A stretch of 6,358 nucleotides of DNA from assembly GCA_937952095.1 (NCBI GenBank), contig CALFYG010000328.1, forward strand, positions 1-6,358, given 5' to 3'. The notes below the pieces were generated by a model. The model made no database searches, had not been told where the DNA came from, and saw nothing but the letters and a program-made list of their open reading frames with translations. This stretch comes from an uncultured Micrococcales bacterium. GTDB lineage: Bacteria > Actinomycetota > Actinomycetes > S36-B12 > UBA10799. Both the position numbers and the translations under genes were made by a program. Each line of letters starts with the position of its first letter. Position 1 is the first letter of the stretch. Below, one piece after another: positions 1-6,358 of the stretch.

Positions 1-1861
1 AGACCAAGTCGGTGAGTGACCACCTCTCCGGCGCGTCGGTCGGCACATCCTCGGTGACCACAACCTCGGTTCCCGGCGCGATGCCGGTGTAGACCTGCGG
101 GGCCCCGCCTCCGGTCAGAGAGAAGAAGTCCGGGGTTACGCCGGTCGCGTCGAAGTCGAACTCCGTCGTGGGGGATTCGACGCTTGTCACCTTGTTGACC
201 GACAAGGTGCCCAACTTCTGGTTCTCGTACACGCAGACGCCCACCTCGCCCTGCAGCAGCGTGATGTCGACCTCACCGGTCCCCAAGTCTCCAGGGATTG
301 GGGTCGATGGATCGGAACTCTTCACACAGTCGAGTTCTGTCAGGCGCCACCCGGTCTTCGGCAATTCCGTGACCGTGTATGTCTGCCCGCCGAATCCGGG
401 GTCGACTTCAAAGCCCGCGAAGTCACCGTCGCCGGTCAGGGTGAAGGAAGCGTCGAGGTCGAACCCCGTGGCGGTGAAGTCGAAGTCGGCAGTCGCTCCT
501 GCGGGATCGGTCGACTTGAGGACGAAGAGGTACGCCTGAGCCGGCTCCTTAGTGTTTACGAACGTGCACACGACGTCGTCGCCGTACGTGAGGCCGGTCG
601 ACGAGATATCGCCGCTGAGTGGGTCGGTCTCGACCGCTGAGGATCCCTGGCCGGTGCATTCCAGCGACGTGAGGGTCCAGTTGGCTTTCGGCGTCTCCGT
701 CACGGTGAAGGAGGCATTGGGCGTCACGTCGGTGAAAGCCTTGTCCTGCTGATCGGCCAACAGGAACGGGCCCCCCGGAGTCAGACCAGTGGGGTTGAAC
801 TCGAACGTCGTTCCATCGGGCTGTTCGCCGGGGATGACCGCTGTCTTGACGATCGTCAGCCGCGGCAACTGCTTGTTGGTGTAGGTGCAGACCGCGTCGT
901 CACCTGGCTCCAGGTCCACCTCGACGACCCCGGTCCCGGTGTCCCCGGAGATGGGGTTGCCGGTGTCGCCGTTGACCACGCACTCGACGTTGGTCAGTTC
1001 GAAGCCACTGTCACCGGCCGGCGGCGACGGCGGGGCGCTCTCGGTGACCGTGTAGGTGTTGCCTCCCGCAGCTGGGCGGACGCTGAACGACTGAGAGTCC
1101 CCGAGGTTCAGGGTGAAGTCCTGACTGCCCGGTTGCCCAGGTGCCACCAGACCGGTCCCGCTGGCGTTGAAGTCGAACGCCGGATCCCACGTCGACGGCT
1201 CGTCCTCTTTCACCACGGTGAGGGTTGCGGGAGCGAGTTCCGCGTTGGTGTAGACACACTCCCCCTCGTCGCCGTACTCGAGAGTGACCTCGATCTCTGA
1301 ATCGGTCTGAGTGAACGGGACGTTGCACGACACGTCATCGAGTTCCCAGCCCGCCGGGACGGTGGACTCGTTGATGGTGACGCTGCCCGGAGCGATGTTC
1401 GCGAACGTTTGCGACTCACCGTCAGCCAGGGTGAAGGAGGCCGGGCTCAGCGGCGCGGCGGCGGTGAAACCGAACTCCGCCGACGACCCGGCCGGGCTCG
1501 TCTGCTTCGTGATGGTCAGACTGGGCTTGCGCTCATTCTTGAACACACAGGTGACATCCTCCTTGGGGAGAAGGGTCACCTTGATCTCGCCGGTGGCGAG
1601 GTTGACCGAGTCCGGGGTCTTGCTGCAGTCGAGGTCGGTGATGTCCCATCCGGACACACCGGTCTCGGTGATCGTGTACTGGCTTCCCGATCCGTCCGGG
1701 CCGTCGAGCGCAATATTGCGGCTCGCCGGCGGAGTTCCCGGTGCCGACGAGGTGTTGAGTCTGAACGACTCGTCGGCCGGCGCCACTCCCTGACCGGAGA
1801 GCGTGAAGTCGAAGTCCTGGTTCTGCGCCCCCGGGTTGGTGACCTTGACGACCCGCAGGTT
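1..1861 (-). repeat. Six tandem prealbumin/CnaB-like repeats within the surface protein (sixth truncated)
   Basis: Units begin near 1861, 1519, 1222, 859, 529 and 205 and are about 99-121 residues long. Each has a first strand of the type L(T/R)(V/I)xK, then FxF, an F(T/R/L)L segment, a (Y/F/V)T(V/I)(T/N)E strand, a W or F before a short strand ending in Cys, and a last strand of the type C(V/T)(Y/F)xN. Examples are LTVVK, TYTVTE and CTYTN in the third unit. Lys, Glu and Asn occupy the positions that form an isopeptide bond in CnaB domains; all six units keep Lys and Glu, and the five complete ones keep Asn. DNA identity between units is low, so they are old, diverged duplications. The sixth unit runs off the left edge just after its Glu strand. 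Confidence 0.82.
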
Positions 1862-3843
1862 GGCTCCGCGGTCGATGTTGATGGTCATCTGGTCGTTGTC
1901 GGTGACTGCCCCGTTGTTCTGTGGACGGCTCTGGGGGTTCGACCAGGTCGAGGTGACCGAAGCCGTGTTGGTCACTGAACTCACCGTGCTCGGAGGGTTG
2001 AGCACTGTGTCGCACTCGTAGATCCAGGTCTCCGTGGTCTCGAGTTTCTGGTTGTTGTTGGTGTCGCCGCTCTTGTACGTCACCGGCGAGCACTTGTTGT
2101 CGGTGACCGCACTGGCACGCACCAGGCTCAACGTGTCGTTGCCGTCATTGGTCACCGTGTAGACGTACGTGACGCGGGTTCCCGCCGGCACCGTGCCACC
2201 GTCGGGGATCACCGCCCCACCCGTCTTCTTCGCGGTCTTGGCGATCGCGATGGCAGGTGTCTTGACATCGACGTTCGCTTGCGCCTGCGCGGACACCGAT
2301 GAGCCCTTGGGAGGCACTCCGGTGACGCTGACCGTGTTGGTTTGCGTCAGCGGCGTTTTCACCGTTGCCACTGGGCCGATCTTGGCAGCACAGGTATACG
2401 TCCATGCATCCCCCGGCGCCAATTTGCCGGTGTCGGCACCCGGGCCGGTGGGCGCCGAGATCGACGAGCACTTCGGGTCGACCGGCTTGTTCACCGTCAG
2501 CGTCGAGTTCCCGGTGTTCGTCACTGTGAACGTGTAGGTCTCGTTCCAGCCGGCGGCGTTGCCGCGGACAGGGTTGTCCTGCGGAACCTTCGTGATGGTG
2601 ATCGCCGGTGCGTAGTTGAAGTCGTTGTACAACTTGCACTTGGCGACATCCGAAGGCTTCATCTGGAACTGGAACGACGGTTGCACCAGATTGCCGCTGA
2701 CAGTGGTCGACGGCCCGCTGATCGGCTGGATCTCACAGGACCACCGATTGGCGGTGTAACCGGTCTTGACACCCTCCGAGATCTGCACCGTCGCTGTCTT
2801 GTTGGCTTCTTTGGGCTTCCACTGGAAGGCCGCAGTCCCCTGTGCACCCGAGGTGGCGCGGGTCTGCGCACTGTTGTCCGGACCGACCGGGTCGACCCAC
2901 TTGAAGCCGCCGCTGATCGTCGGCTGGACGGTGACGTCCCACCCGCTCGCCGGCACGTAGTCAGCGCCGCTACTGGTCTGCGACAGTTTCTGCACAGTCA
3001 CGCTGTTCCCGCACAGTGACGTGACCACGGACCGCAGGAAGACACCGAGCGCGGCGAAGTCGCTGAAGGCGACGGCGTCGACCTGGTTGATGGTCTTGTT
3101 GGCCAACGCCCCGGCGTTCTTCTCGAGCAGCGGACCCGAGATCTTCTTCAGCCGGTCCTGGCTGGCGGTGCTCGTCAGACCGCTGCCCACTCCGACCACG
3201 AGCATGCGGGTACCCGCGGCCTTGACGATGTTCGCCTGCGTGATCGCGTTGTCGAGGGCGGCGCCTGACACCGAGGTGTTGACGTTCGTGCGGCTCGAGT
3301 TCACGTTGTACGAGGTCGGGTCGCCGTCGGTCATGAAGATGGCGAGCTCAGGACGATCGATGTCCTTGATCCCGTTCTCCCAGTTGGTCCAGGTGAGGGC
3401 GCCGTTGTCCACCCTGTTGCCGTTGTAGATCGTGACTCCGGCGGGCTTGGGCGGCGGGGGGGTGTAGTACTTGGCAACCGCTTGTGAAAGTTGCCCCCGG
3501 TGCCGACCGTGCTTGCGTTGACGTCGACGCGGCTGCTGAGCTGGCCGGAGAAGGTGCCGAACTGCGTGACGCGAAGGGTGGAGTTGGTGTCCTTGAGCGC
3601 CGCGAGGAGGTCGTAGGAGGCGTTGCGGACAGTGTTGACCGCACCCGCGGTCTTGATCGAACCGGACGCGTCGAGGATCAGCGTGGCGTCGAGCCCACAG
3701 GTCTCGCTGATGGTGGGGTTGGGCCCGGGCGTCACGGCCTGCACCGTGGTGTCGGCCGCCGGTTCGGCAGCAGCGACCGGCGGCGCGGTCAGCCCTGTGA
3801 CCAACAACGATGCAACGCCTGCGCCTACCCAGAAGCCACGCAT
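1..3843 (-). CDS. Giant VWA/DUF11/prealbumin-repeat surface protein, frameshifted, C-terminus outside window
   Basis: This is a secreted multi-domain wall protein, probably adhesive. It starts with a signal peptide (hydrophobic core WVGAGVASLLVTGLTA, likely cleavage after AAA at ~26). A VWA domain runs from about Cys49 (CGLDATLILDASGSI; MIDAS Asp58, Ser60, Ser62), through TWTNWENG, IFMTDGDPTS and MLVVGVGSG, to Cys in SLCGNS (3011-3013). Then come a divergent prealbumin-like domain (~3010-2606), two DUF11-like domains (~2605-1862) and six prealbumin/CnaB-like repeats (1861 to the left edge). The frame breaks near codon 116, between GTGG (first frame) and QLSQAVAKYYTPPPP (second frame). Unrepaired, the product would be a 170-residue fragment ending at 3331, lacking the MIDAS Thr and second Asp. 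With one base restored the frame is open to position 2, about 1281 codons. I traced every triplet from 3478 to 2 and found no stop. Any LPXTG or other anchor would lie off the left edge. Confidence 0.88.
1862..2605 (-). repeat. Two tandem DUF11-like domains within the surface protein
   Basis: The first unit (~2605-2255) begins AITITKVP and contains YTFTVTNTGNSTLTV, WTYTCAAKI and TNTVSVTGVP. The second (~2254-1862) begins AIAIAKTAKK and contains YVYTVTNDGNDTLSLV, WIYECDTVL and VTNTASVTSTW. Both carry the DUF11 pattern: a Lys-bearing first strand, YTxTVTNxGNxTL, one Cys after the third strand, a second Cys in W(T/I)YxC, and a final TNTxSVT strand. The two cysteines per unit suggest a disulphide. 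The second unit carries a longer loop with an EF-hand-like pattern (2030-2065). Such beta-sandwich units usually act as stalk spacers in wall proteins. Confidence 0.8.
2606..3010 (-). other. Divergent prealbumin-like domain between the VWA and DUF11-like domains
   Basis: This ~135-residue stretch is not close in sequence to the six later repeats but follows the same plan. It begins VTVQK (Lys at ~2989), has a VQISEGVKTGY strand with a Glu in the CnaB Glu position, a Cys in RWSCEI, and ends in KCKLYND with Cys and Asn in the last strand (Asn at ~2626). It has a distinctive W-rich first half (GWDVTVQP, FKWVDP, FQWKP). In related VWA wall proteins a domain of this kind directly follows the VWA disulphide Cys. 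The assignment rests on pattern alone. Confidence 0.5.
3494..3498 (-). other. Frameshift site: five-G tract in the VWA coding region
   Basis: On the coding strand the first frame reads ACC GGG GGC AAC across this tract. Adding one G gives GTGG followed directly by QLSQAVAKYYT, which flows into the VWA metal-site segment. This is the most economical repair. Two alternatives are an extra G a few codons later (giving HKAVAK) or an extra base in the seven-base homopolymer at 3456-3462, which encodes the TPPPP run. I prefer the five-G tract because the downstream frame (LSQAVAKYYTPPPPKP) already looks like typical VWA sequence before the seven-base tract is reached. Confidence 0.7.
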
Positions 3844-3850
3844 GATGAAA

Positions 3851-3858
3851 CCCTCCCT
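3851..3858 (-). promoter_or_regulatory. Strong Shine-Dalgarno for the surface-protein gene
   Basis: AGGGAGGG on the minus strand lies 7 nt upstream of the ATG at 3843-3841. This is the best ribosome-binding site in the window and fixes the start, which is also supported by the signal peptide that follows immediately. Confidence 0.8.
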
Positions 3859-3898
3859 GGCGGTTGGCCCGAATGTCCCACCAAAGCAGGGGTGGATG

Positions 3899-3917
3899 CC
3901 CGTTCACCCGTTCGGGT
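3899..3917. promoter_or_regulatory. Short palindrome overlapping a direct repeat, upstream of the surface-protein gene
   Basis: CCCGTTC occurs twice, at 3899-3905 and 3907-3913. The second copy forms part of the 12-nt palindrome ACCCGTTCGGGT at 3906-3917. It lies 55-75 nt before the surface-protein start codon, within a plausible leader or promoter region. It could be an operator or a small hairpin; no -10/-35 pair could be assigned nearby with confidence. It could also be chance in GC-rich DNA. Confidence 0.3.
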
Positions 3918-3977
3918 CAGTTGATCTTCGGGGTTTCGGCTACAGAACGTGGTGGGCCGCCCTGCCACCAGGCCGCG

Positions 3978-4099
3978 CCGACTGTGACGTTGTTGCCCCA
4001 CGAATTCCCCGATTGTGACGTTGTTGCTGATCCTGACGACGGCAAACCAGCAACAACGCGACATTCGCACGTCGGAGCCTGCAACAACGTCACAGTCGG
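3978..4099. repeat. Symmetrical four-site nested inverted-repeat element
   Basis: Four copies of a 17-nt site lie in this intergenic stretch. Site A (3980-3996) reads GACTGTGACGTTGTTGC and site B (4011-4027) reads GATTGTGACGTTGTTGC, one mismatch apart. Site C (4081-4097) is the exact reverse complement of A, and with two more flanking bases the A/C match is 19 nt. Site D (4050-4066) is the reverse complement of B with 3 of 17 positions changed. The spacers are 14, 22 and 14 nt, so the element is symmetrical about position 4038.5, yet the spacer sequences are unrelated. In RNA it could fold as a 19-bp outer stem with an inner imperfect stem. Possible roles are a U-tract-less terminator after yjbQ, an operator array, or a small non-autonomous repeat. 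I saw no target-site duplication at the ends. Confidence 0.85.
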
Positions 4100-4105
4100 T
4101 TACGC

Positions 4106-4507
4106 TCACCCAGCGAGGAACGACAGCCGCACCGTGCGCTGGGGATTGTCCCCGTTGGGATCCACGAGCACGATGCTCTGCCAGATCCCGAGCGCGAGCC
4201 GGCCATGGATGACGGGCACGGTCAGGCTCGGCGACACGAAGGCGGGCATCACATGGTCCCGGCCATGACCGAGGCTGCCGTGCCGATGCCGGTAGATATC
4301 CGCGGTGGGAAGTAGTCGTTCGAGGGCGTCCTCGAGATCGGGCTCGCTTCCCGCGCCGGTCTCGATCAGCGCAACCCCGGCGGTGGCGTGCGGGACGAAG
4401 ACGCTGAGCAGACCGTCACCCCTGCCTGCCACGAAACCCTGCGCCTCATCTGTGAGATCCACAACGAGGCGGTCCCCACTACGCACACTCAGTTCAACCG
4501 TGTCCAT
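4106..4507 (-). CDS. YjbQ/UPF0047 family protein (secondary thiamine-phosphate synthase family)
   Basis: This is a complete 133-residue protein, the normal size for the YjbQ/UPF0047 family. Family hallmarks seen in order are GLLSVFVPHATAGVALIETG (His40, with the usual histidine-Thr-Ala segment), DLEDALERLLP, the histidine-rich stretch YRHRHGSLGHGRDHVMPA (His74, His76, His81, His85), SPSLTVPV and LGIWQSIVLVDPN. These histidines form the conserved pocket of the fold. E. coli YjbQ has been reported to have weak thiamine-phosphate synthase activity, but the true role of the family is unsettled, so the name is only a family label. It is probably cytoplasmic. The ATG overlaps the lipoprotein stop as TGATG, with GAGGTGA about 10 nt upstream, pointing to translational coupling. 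It ends 6 nt before the symmetrical repeat element. Confidence 0.93.
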   Translation of the reverse strand: MDTVELSVRSGDRLVVDLTDEAQGFVAGRGDGLLSVFVPHATAGVALIETGAGSEPDLEDALERLLPTADIYRHRHGSLGHGRDHVMPAFVSPSLTVPVIHGRLALGIWQSIVLVDPNGDNPQRTVRLSFLAG

Positions 4508-5115
4508 CAGCCGACGGTCACCTCGGTCACCCGTCCGTCCACCACGGTCGCGTTGAGGCGCTGGGGGTTGTAGTCCATCGTCACCGGCTTGCTATCGCCA
4601 TCCACAGAGACGATCCGGAAGTCATACCCCTCAGCTTCTGCGGCCGCGCGCGCCTTCTTCACCCGCATCCCGACCAACGTCCTGCCGAACACGGCTGGGG
4701 AGTCCGGCTGCGCGAAACTCAGCAGCATCTCGCCGCCCGTGCGCAGGGTCAGTTGCACCTCGTCGGCATCGAAGGCGGTGACCCGGTCCAGCAGTGCGAA
4801 GTACTCTTCTTCGGCCCGCATCAACTCCGGCGGGCCGGCCATTTCGGTGCGTGCCAACGCCCCGAACTCGAGACTGCCGTCCTCACCTGCGGTGAACGGG
4901 CCGAAATAGCGGTTGACCGGAGCCTGCCCGGACACCTGGTCGGCGTCGAATGTGATGGTCACATCCGCCGGAAGACTCGCCGGGGCCACGAGGACCCACT
5001 CCGCCCCGGGCGACAGCGCCTGCGGGATCGCAGTCGGTGAGGGACTCGGCTCCGGCGCGCCGGGGCTACTGCACGCCGCGAGCGCCAGCACCAGCGCCAC
5101 CGTGATCGCCCTCAT
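4507..5115 (-). CDS. META-domain lipoprotein with I78 peptidase-inhibitor-like C-terminus
   Basis: This is a 202-residue exported lipoprotein. The N-terminus is a very short signal peptide ending in the lipobox LAAC (Cys15), followed by a Ser/Pro-rich linker (~16-36). Residues ~37-137 match the META (HslJ-like) domain: ITFDADQVSGQ, NRYFGPF, SLEFGALARTEMA, an Met-Glu-rich segment up to RVTAF, then LTLRTGGEMLLSF. Residues ~146-202 match the I78 inhibitor family in order: LVGM, a helix (KKARAAAEAEG), VTMDYNPQRLN and VVDGRVTEV with a terminal Gly. The usual META cysteines (GCN, and MAC before PP) and the usual Cys of the I78 terminal CG are all absent; the only cysteine is the lipobox one. The start is fixed by the lipobox and the GGAG 7 nt upstream. 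It overlaps the yjbQ start by one base. The function is unknown; the inhibitor activity is an inference from family resemblance. Confidence 0.88.
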   Translation of the reverse strand: MRAITVALVLALAACSSPGAPEPSPSPTAIPQALSPGAEWVLVAPASLPADVTITFDADQVSGQAPVNRYFGPFTAGEDGSLEFGALARTEMAGPPELMRAEEEYFALLDRVTAFDADEVQLTLRTGGEMLLSFAQPDSPAVFGRTLVGMRVKKARAAAEAEGYDFRIVSVDGDSKPVTMDYNPQRLNATVVDGRVTEVTVG

Positions 5116-5117
5116 GT

Positions 5118-6002
5118 TCAGACTCCATCCGCGCGGGACGCCAGGCGTCCGATCTCGTCCACCATGTCCGGCCACAACTCCCGCGGCAGGTCGTGACCCA
5201 TCCCCGAGTAGCCGACGAACTTCGCGTTCGGCAGGTGGCGAGCGATCGCCAGGCCGCCGCTGGGGGCGACGAGCGGATCGTGCAGGCCGTGGATGACCAG
5301 GGTCGGGATCCGCAGCCGACGCAGCCGCGCAGTGCGATCCGGTTGACCGGCGATGGCCGCGAGCTGGCGCATGTAACCGTGGCCGTCGAGTCCTCGGTCG
5401 TAGGAGATCCCACCGAGGTGCATCAGGTAGTCCTCGTCGAAGGCGTACCCCTTGGAACCGATGATCCGGAACGTCTCGACGGCAGCCTGTTGCGCCGAGG
5501 TCCGATCGGAGACGACGCGCCTCTTGGTGAGCCTGCTGAAGACCGCCGGCTTGGGGTTGCCGACCCGGCGCGAGCCGGTGGAAGTCATGATCAGGGTCAG
5601 ACTGCGCACCCGCTCCGGATGCCCGACGGCAAGGGTCTGGGCGATGAACCCGCCCATCGAGGCGCCCACGATGTGCGCGGACTCGAACCCGAGGGCGTCC
5701 ATGAGTCCCACCGCGTCCGCGGCCATGTCGTCGATCGTGTAAGGCGGGCGACGCCGGCGGACGGTGACATCCACGAAGGACGGCGCCGGCAGGTCGGACA
5801 GATGTGTCGACAGTCCCGTGTCGCGGTTGTCGAACCTCACCACGTAGTAGCCGCGCGCCGCCAGGTCGGCGCACATCTGATCGGGCCAGGCGATCATCTG
5901 TGTACCCAGACCCATGATGAGCAGCATCGGTGTGGCGCTGGGGTCCCCGAACCCTTCGTAGGCCAACTCGATCCCGTTGGCGGCGACCTTGTGAATGTCC
6001 AT
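5118..6002 (-). CDS. alpha/beta hydrolase
   Basis: This is a complete alpha/beta-hydrolase-fold enzyme of about 294 residues, a normal length for the family, with no signal peptide, so probably cytoplasmic. Numbered from an alternative GTG start at 6008, it shows an oxyanion-loop region (LLIMGLGTQMIAWP, ~29-42), the RFDNRDTGLS strand (~58-67), the nucleophile elbow GASMGG with Ser117, the acid in HGLHDPLV (Asp244) and the base in GMGHDLP (His272). The triad is complete. A cap region lies around residues 145-225. It resembles the esterase/lactonase-like hydrolases common in actinobacteria (RdmC or enol-lactonase type), but the substrate cannot be deduced. I chose ATG at 6002; GTG at 6008 would add two residues, and neither has a strong Shine-Dalgarno sequence, consistent with translational coupling to the EAL gene just upstream. 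The stop lies 2 nt before the lipoprotein start. Confidence 0.93.
   Translation of the reverse strand: MDIHKVAANGIELAYEGFGDPSATPMLLIMGLGTQMIAWPDQMCADLAARGYYVVRFDNRDTGLSTHLSDLPAPSFVDVTVRRRRPPYTIDDMAADAVGLMDALGFESAHIVGASMGGFIAQTLAVGHPERVRSLTLIMTSTGSRRVGNPKPAVFSRLTKRRVVSDRTSAQQAAVETFRIIGSKGYAFDEDYLMHLGGISYDRGLDGHGYMRQLAAIAGQPDRTARLRRLRIPTLVIHGLHDPLVAPSGGLAIARHLPNAKFVGYSGMGHDLPRELWPDMVDEIGRLASRADGV
5123..5126 (-). promoter_or_regulatory. Shine-Dalgarno for the lipoprotein gene
   Basis: GGAG on the minus strand lies 7 nt before the ATG at 5115, within the end of the hydrolase coding region. It decides the start: the same frame is open far upstream to 5874, but that upstream part overlaps the hydrolase gene in another frame and encodes only an Arg/Pro-rich sequence with no recognisable domain. 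Confidence 0.65.
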
Positions 6003-6012
6003 CGTCACCAGG

Positions 6013-6358
6013 CTAGGGCAGGGGCCCGGGGCGGCCGAAGAAATAGCCCTGACCGTGGGTCCAGCCCTGGGCTCGGATCAGATCAGCCTGCTCCTGGGTC
6101 TCGATCCCTTCGGCCACCGACATCAGGTCCAACCCCTCCGCCAACCCGGCGAGGCCCTCCGACAACGCGTTGGACGCACTGGCGTGGGCGGTCAGATCGC
6201 GCACGAAACTCGCGTCCAGTTTCAGACCGGTCACAGGCAGTTCCCGAAGCAAGGAGATTGAGGAGAAGCCGGTGCCGAAGTCATCGATGTGGATCCCCAC
6301 CCCGTACTCCTGCAGCACCACGAGATCCATCGTCGCGGGACCGAGCAGCGACAGCACG
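6013..6358 (-). CDS. EAL-domain cyclic-di-GMP phosphodiesterase, C-terminal part (cut by window edge)
   Basis: This is the last ~115 codons of an EAL domain, which hydrolyses the second messenger c-di-GMP to pGpG. The 5' part, including the EAL/EVL signature, lies outside the window, so any sensor or GGDEF domain cannot be seen. Visible conserved elements, in order, are IDDFGTGFSS (the paired metal-binding aspartates and loop 6), LPVTGLKLDASFV (the catalytic lysine in LKLD), VAEGIET (the glutamate of the EGxET motif) and QGYFFGRP near the end. All these active-site residues are present, so the domain looks catalytically competent rather than degenerate. The frame stays open to the window edge; a GTG at 6357 is probably only an internal valine codon. 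The stop is TAG at 6013-6015, about 10 nt before the next gene, which suggests co-transcription with the hydrolase. Confidence 0.93.
   Translation of the reverse strand, partial: VLSLLGPATMDLVVLQEYGVGIHIDDFGTGFSSISLLRELPVTGLKLDASFVRDLTAHASASNALSEGLAGLAEGLDLMSVAEGIETQEQADLIRAQGWTHGQGYFFGRPGPLP

Noticed and set aside
1409..3019. Long plus-strand open frames (189 codons at 1409-1978, 225 codons at 2342-3019 and others) opposite the surface protein
   Set aside because: They are Arg/Gly/Val-rich, antisense to a clearly recognisable repeat protein, and show no domain or good ribosome-binding site.
3494..3498. Programmed -1 ribosomal frameshift in the surface-protein gene
   Set aside because: A -1 shift at the five-G tract would give the right frame, but the site does not match the X XXY YYZ slippery heptamer and I saw no clear downstream pseudoknot. 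Such a device is not expected early in a VWA domain.
3918..3977. Promoter for the surface-protein gene
   Set aside because: I looked for -35/-10 pairs on the minus strand between the four-site element and the palindrome; nothing matched well enough to report.
3978..4099. CRISPR array
   Set aside because: There are only four short copies, two of them inverted, with 14 and 22 nt spacers. CRISPR repeats are longer, all in one orientation and regularly spaced.
3978..4099. Insertion sequence or transposon-derived element with terminal inverted repeats
   Set aside because: The 19-nt ends could fit a miniature element, but there is no coding content, no target-site duplication at the flanks, and the internal inverted pair is not explained by a simple terminal-repeat design. 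It is kept as an unexplained repeat.
4507..5874. A continuous 455-codon minus-strand open frame covering the lipoprotein and most of the hydrolase gene
   Set aside because: Only the part from 5115 onward is real. The upstream part overlaps the well-supported hydrolase in another frame and encodes Arg/Pro/Gly-rich sequence with no domain; such long shadow frames are usual in GC-rich DNA.

Overview
This is a GC-rich window, and every supported gene is on the minus strand. The dense coding, strong GC bias at third codon positions, and the mix of families (a META-domain lipoprotein, a YjbQ protein with the sequence VFVPHATAGV, and a very long VWA/DUF11/prealbumin-repeat wall protein) suggest an actinobacterium. 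I cannot name a genus.

In the direction of transcription (right to left), the window opens inside an EAL-domain cyclic-di-GMP phosphodiesterase, of which only the C-terminal part is present (6013-6358). It is followed by an alpha/beta hydrolase (5118-6002), a 202-residue lipoprotein that joins a META domain to an I78 inhibitor-like tail (4507-5115), and a YjbQ/UPF0047 protein (4106-4507). The joints are very tight: 10 nt, 2 nt and a 1-nt TGATG overlap. These four genes are therefore probably one transcript.

A 262-nt intergenic region follows (3844-4105). Next to the yjbQ stop it holds a symmetrical element of four 17-nt sites, two in each orientation, with spacers of exactly 14, 22 and 14 nt. 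Closer to the next gene there is a short palindrome overlapping a direct repeat, then a strong Shine-Dalgarno sequence. I could not identify a convincing -10/-35 promoter.

The left 60 percent of the window (1-3843) is one very large secreted surface protein, about 1281 codons in the window with no C-terminus reached. It has a signal peptide, a VWA (MIDAS) domain, a divergent prealbumin-like domain, two DUF11-like domains and six tandem prealbumin/CnaB-like repeats, the last cut by the window edge. The reading frame breaks once, near codon 116 at a five-G tract inside the VWA domain. Downstream of the break the frame is open for about 3.48 kb, so a sequencing error, a phase-variable tract or a very recent mutation is more likely than an old pseudogene.

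Taken together, the region looks like cell-envelope accessory content: a giant adhesin-like protein beside a small operon that includes a second-messenger enzyme and an exported lipoprotein. A functional link between the two is inference only. I see no CRISPR array, tRNA, rRNA, transposase or phage gene. The most unexplained signal is the symmetrical four-site element.
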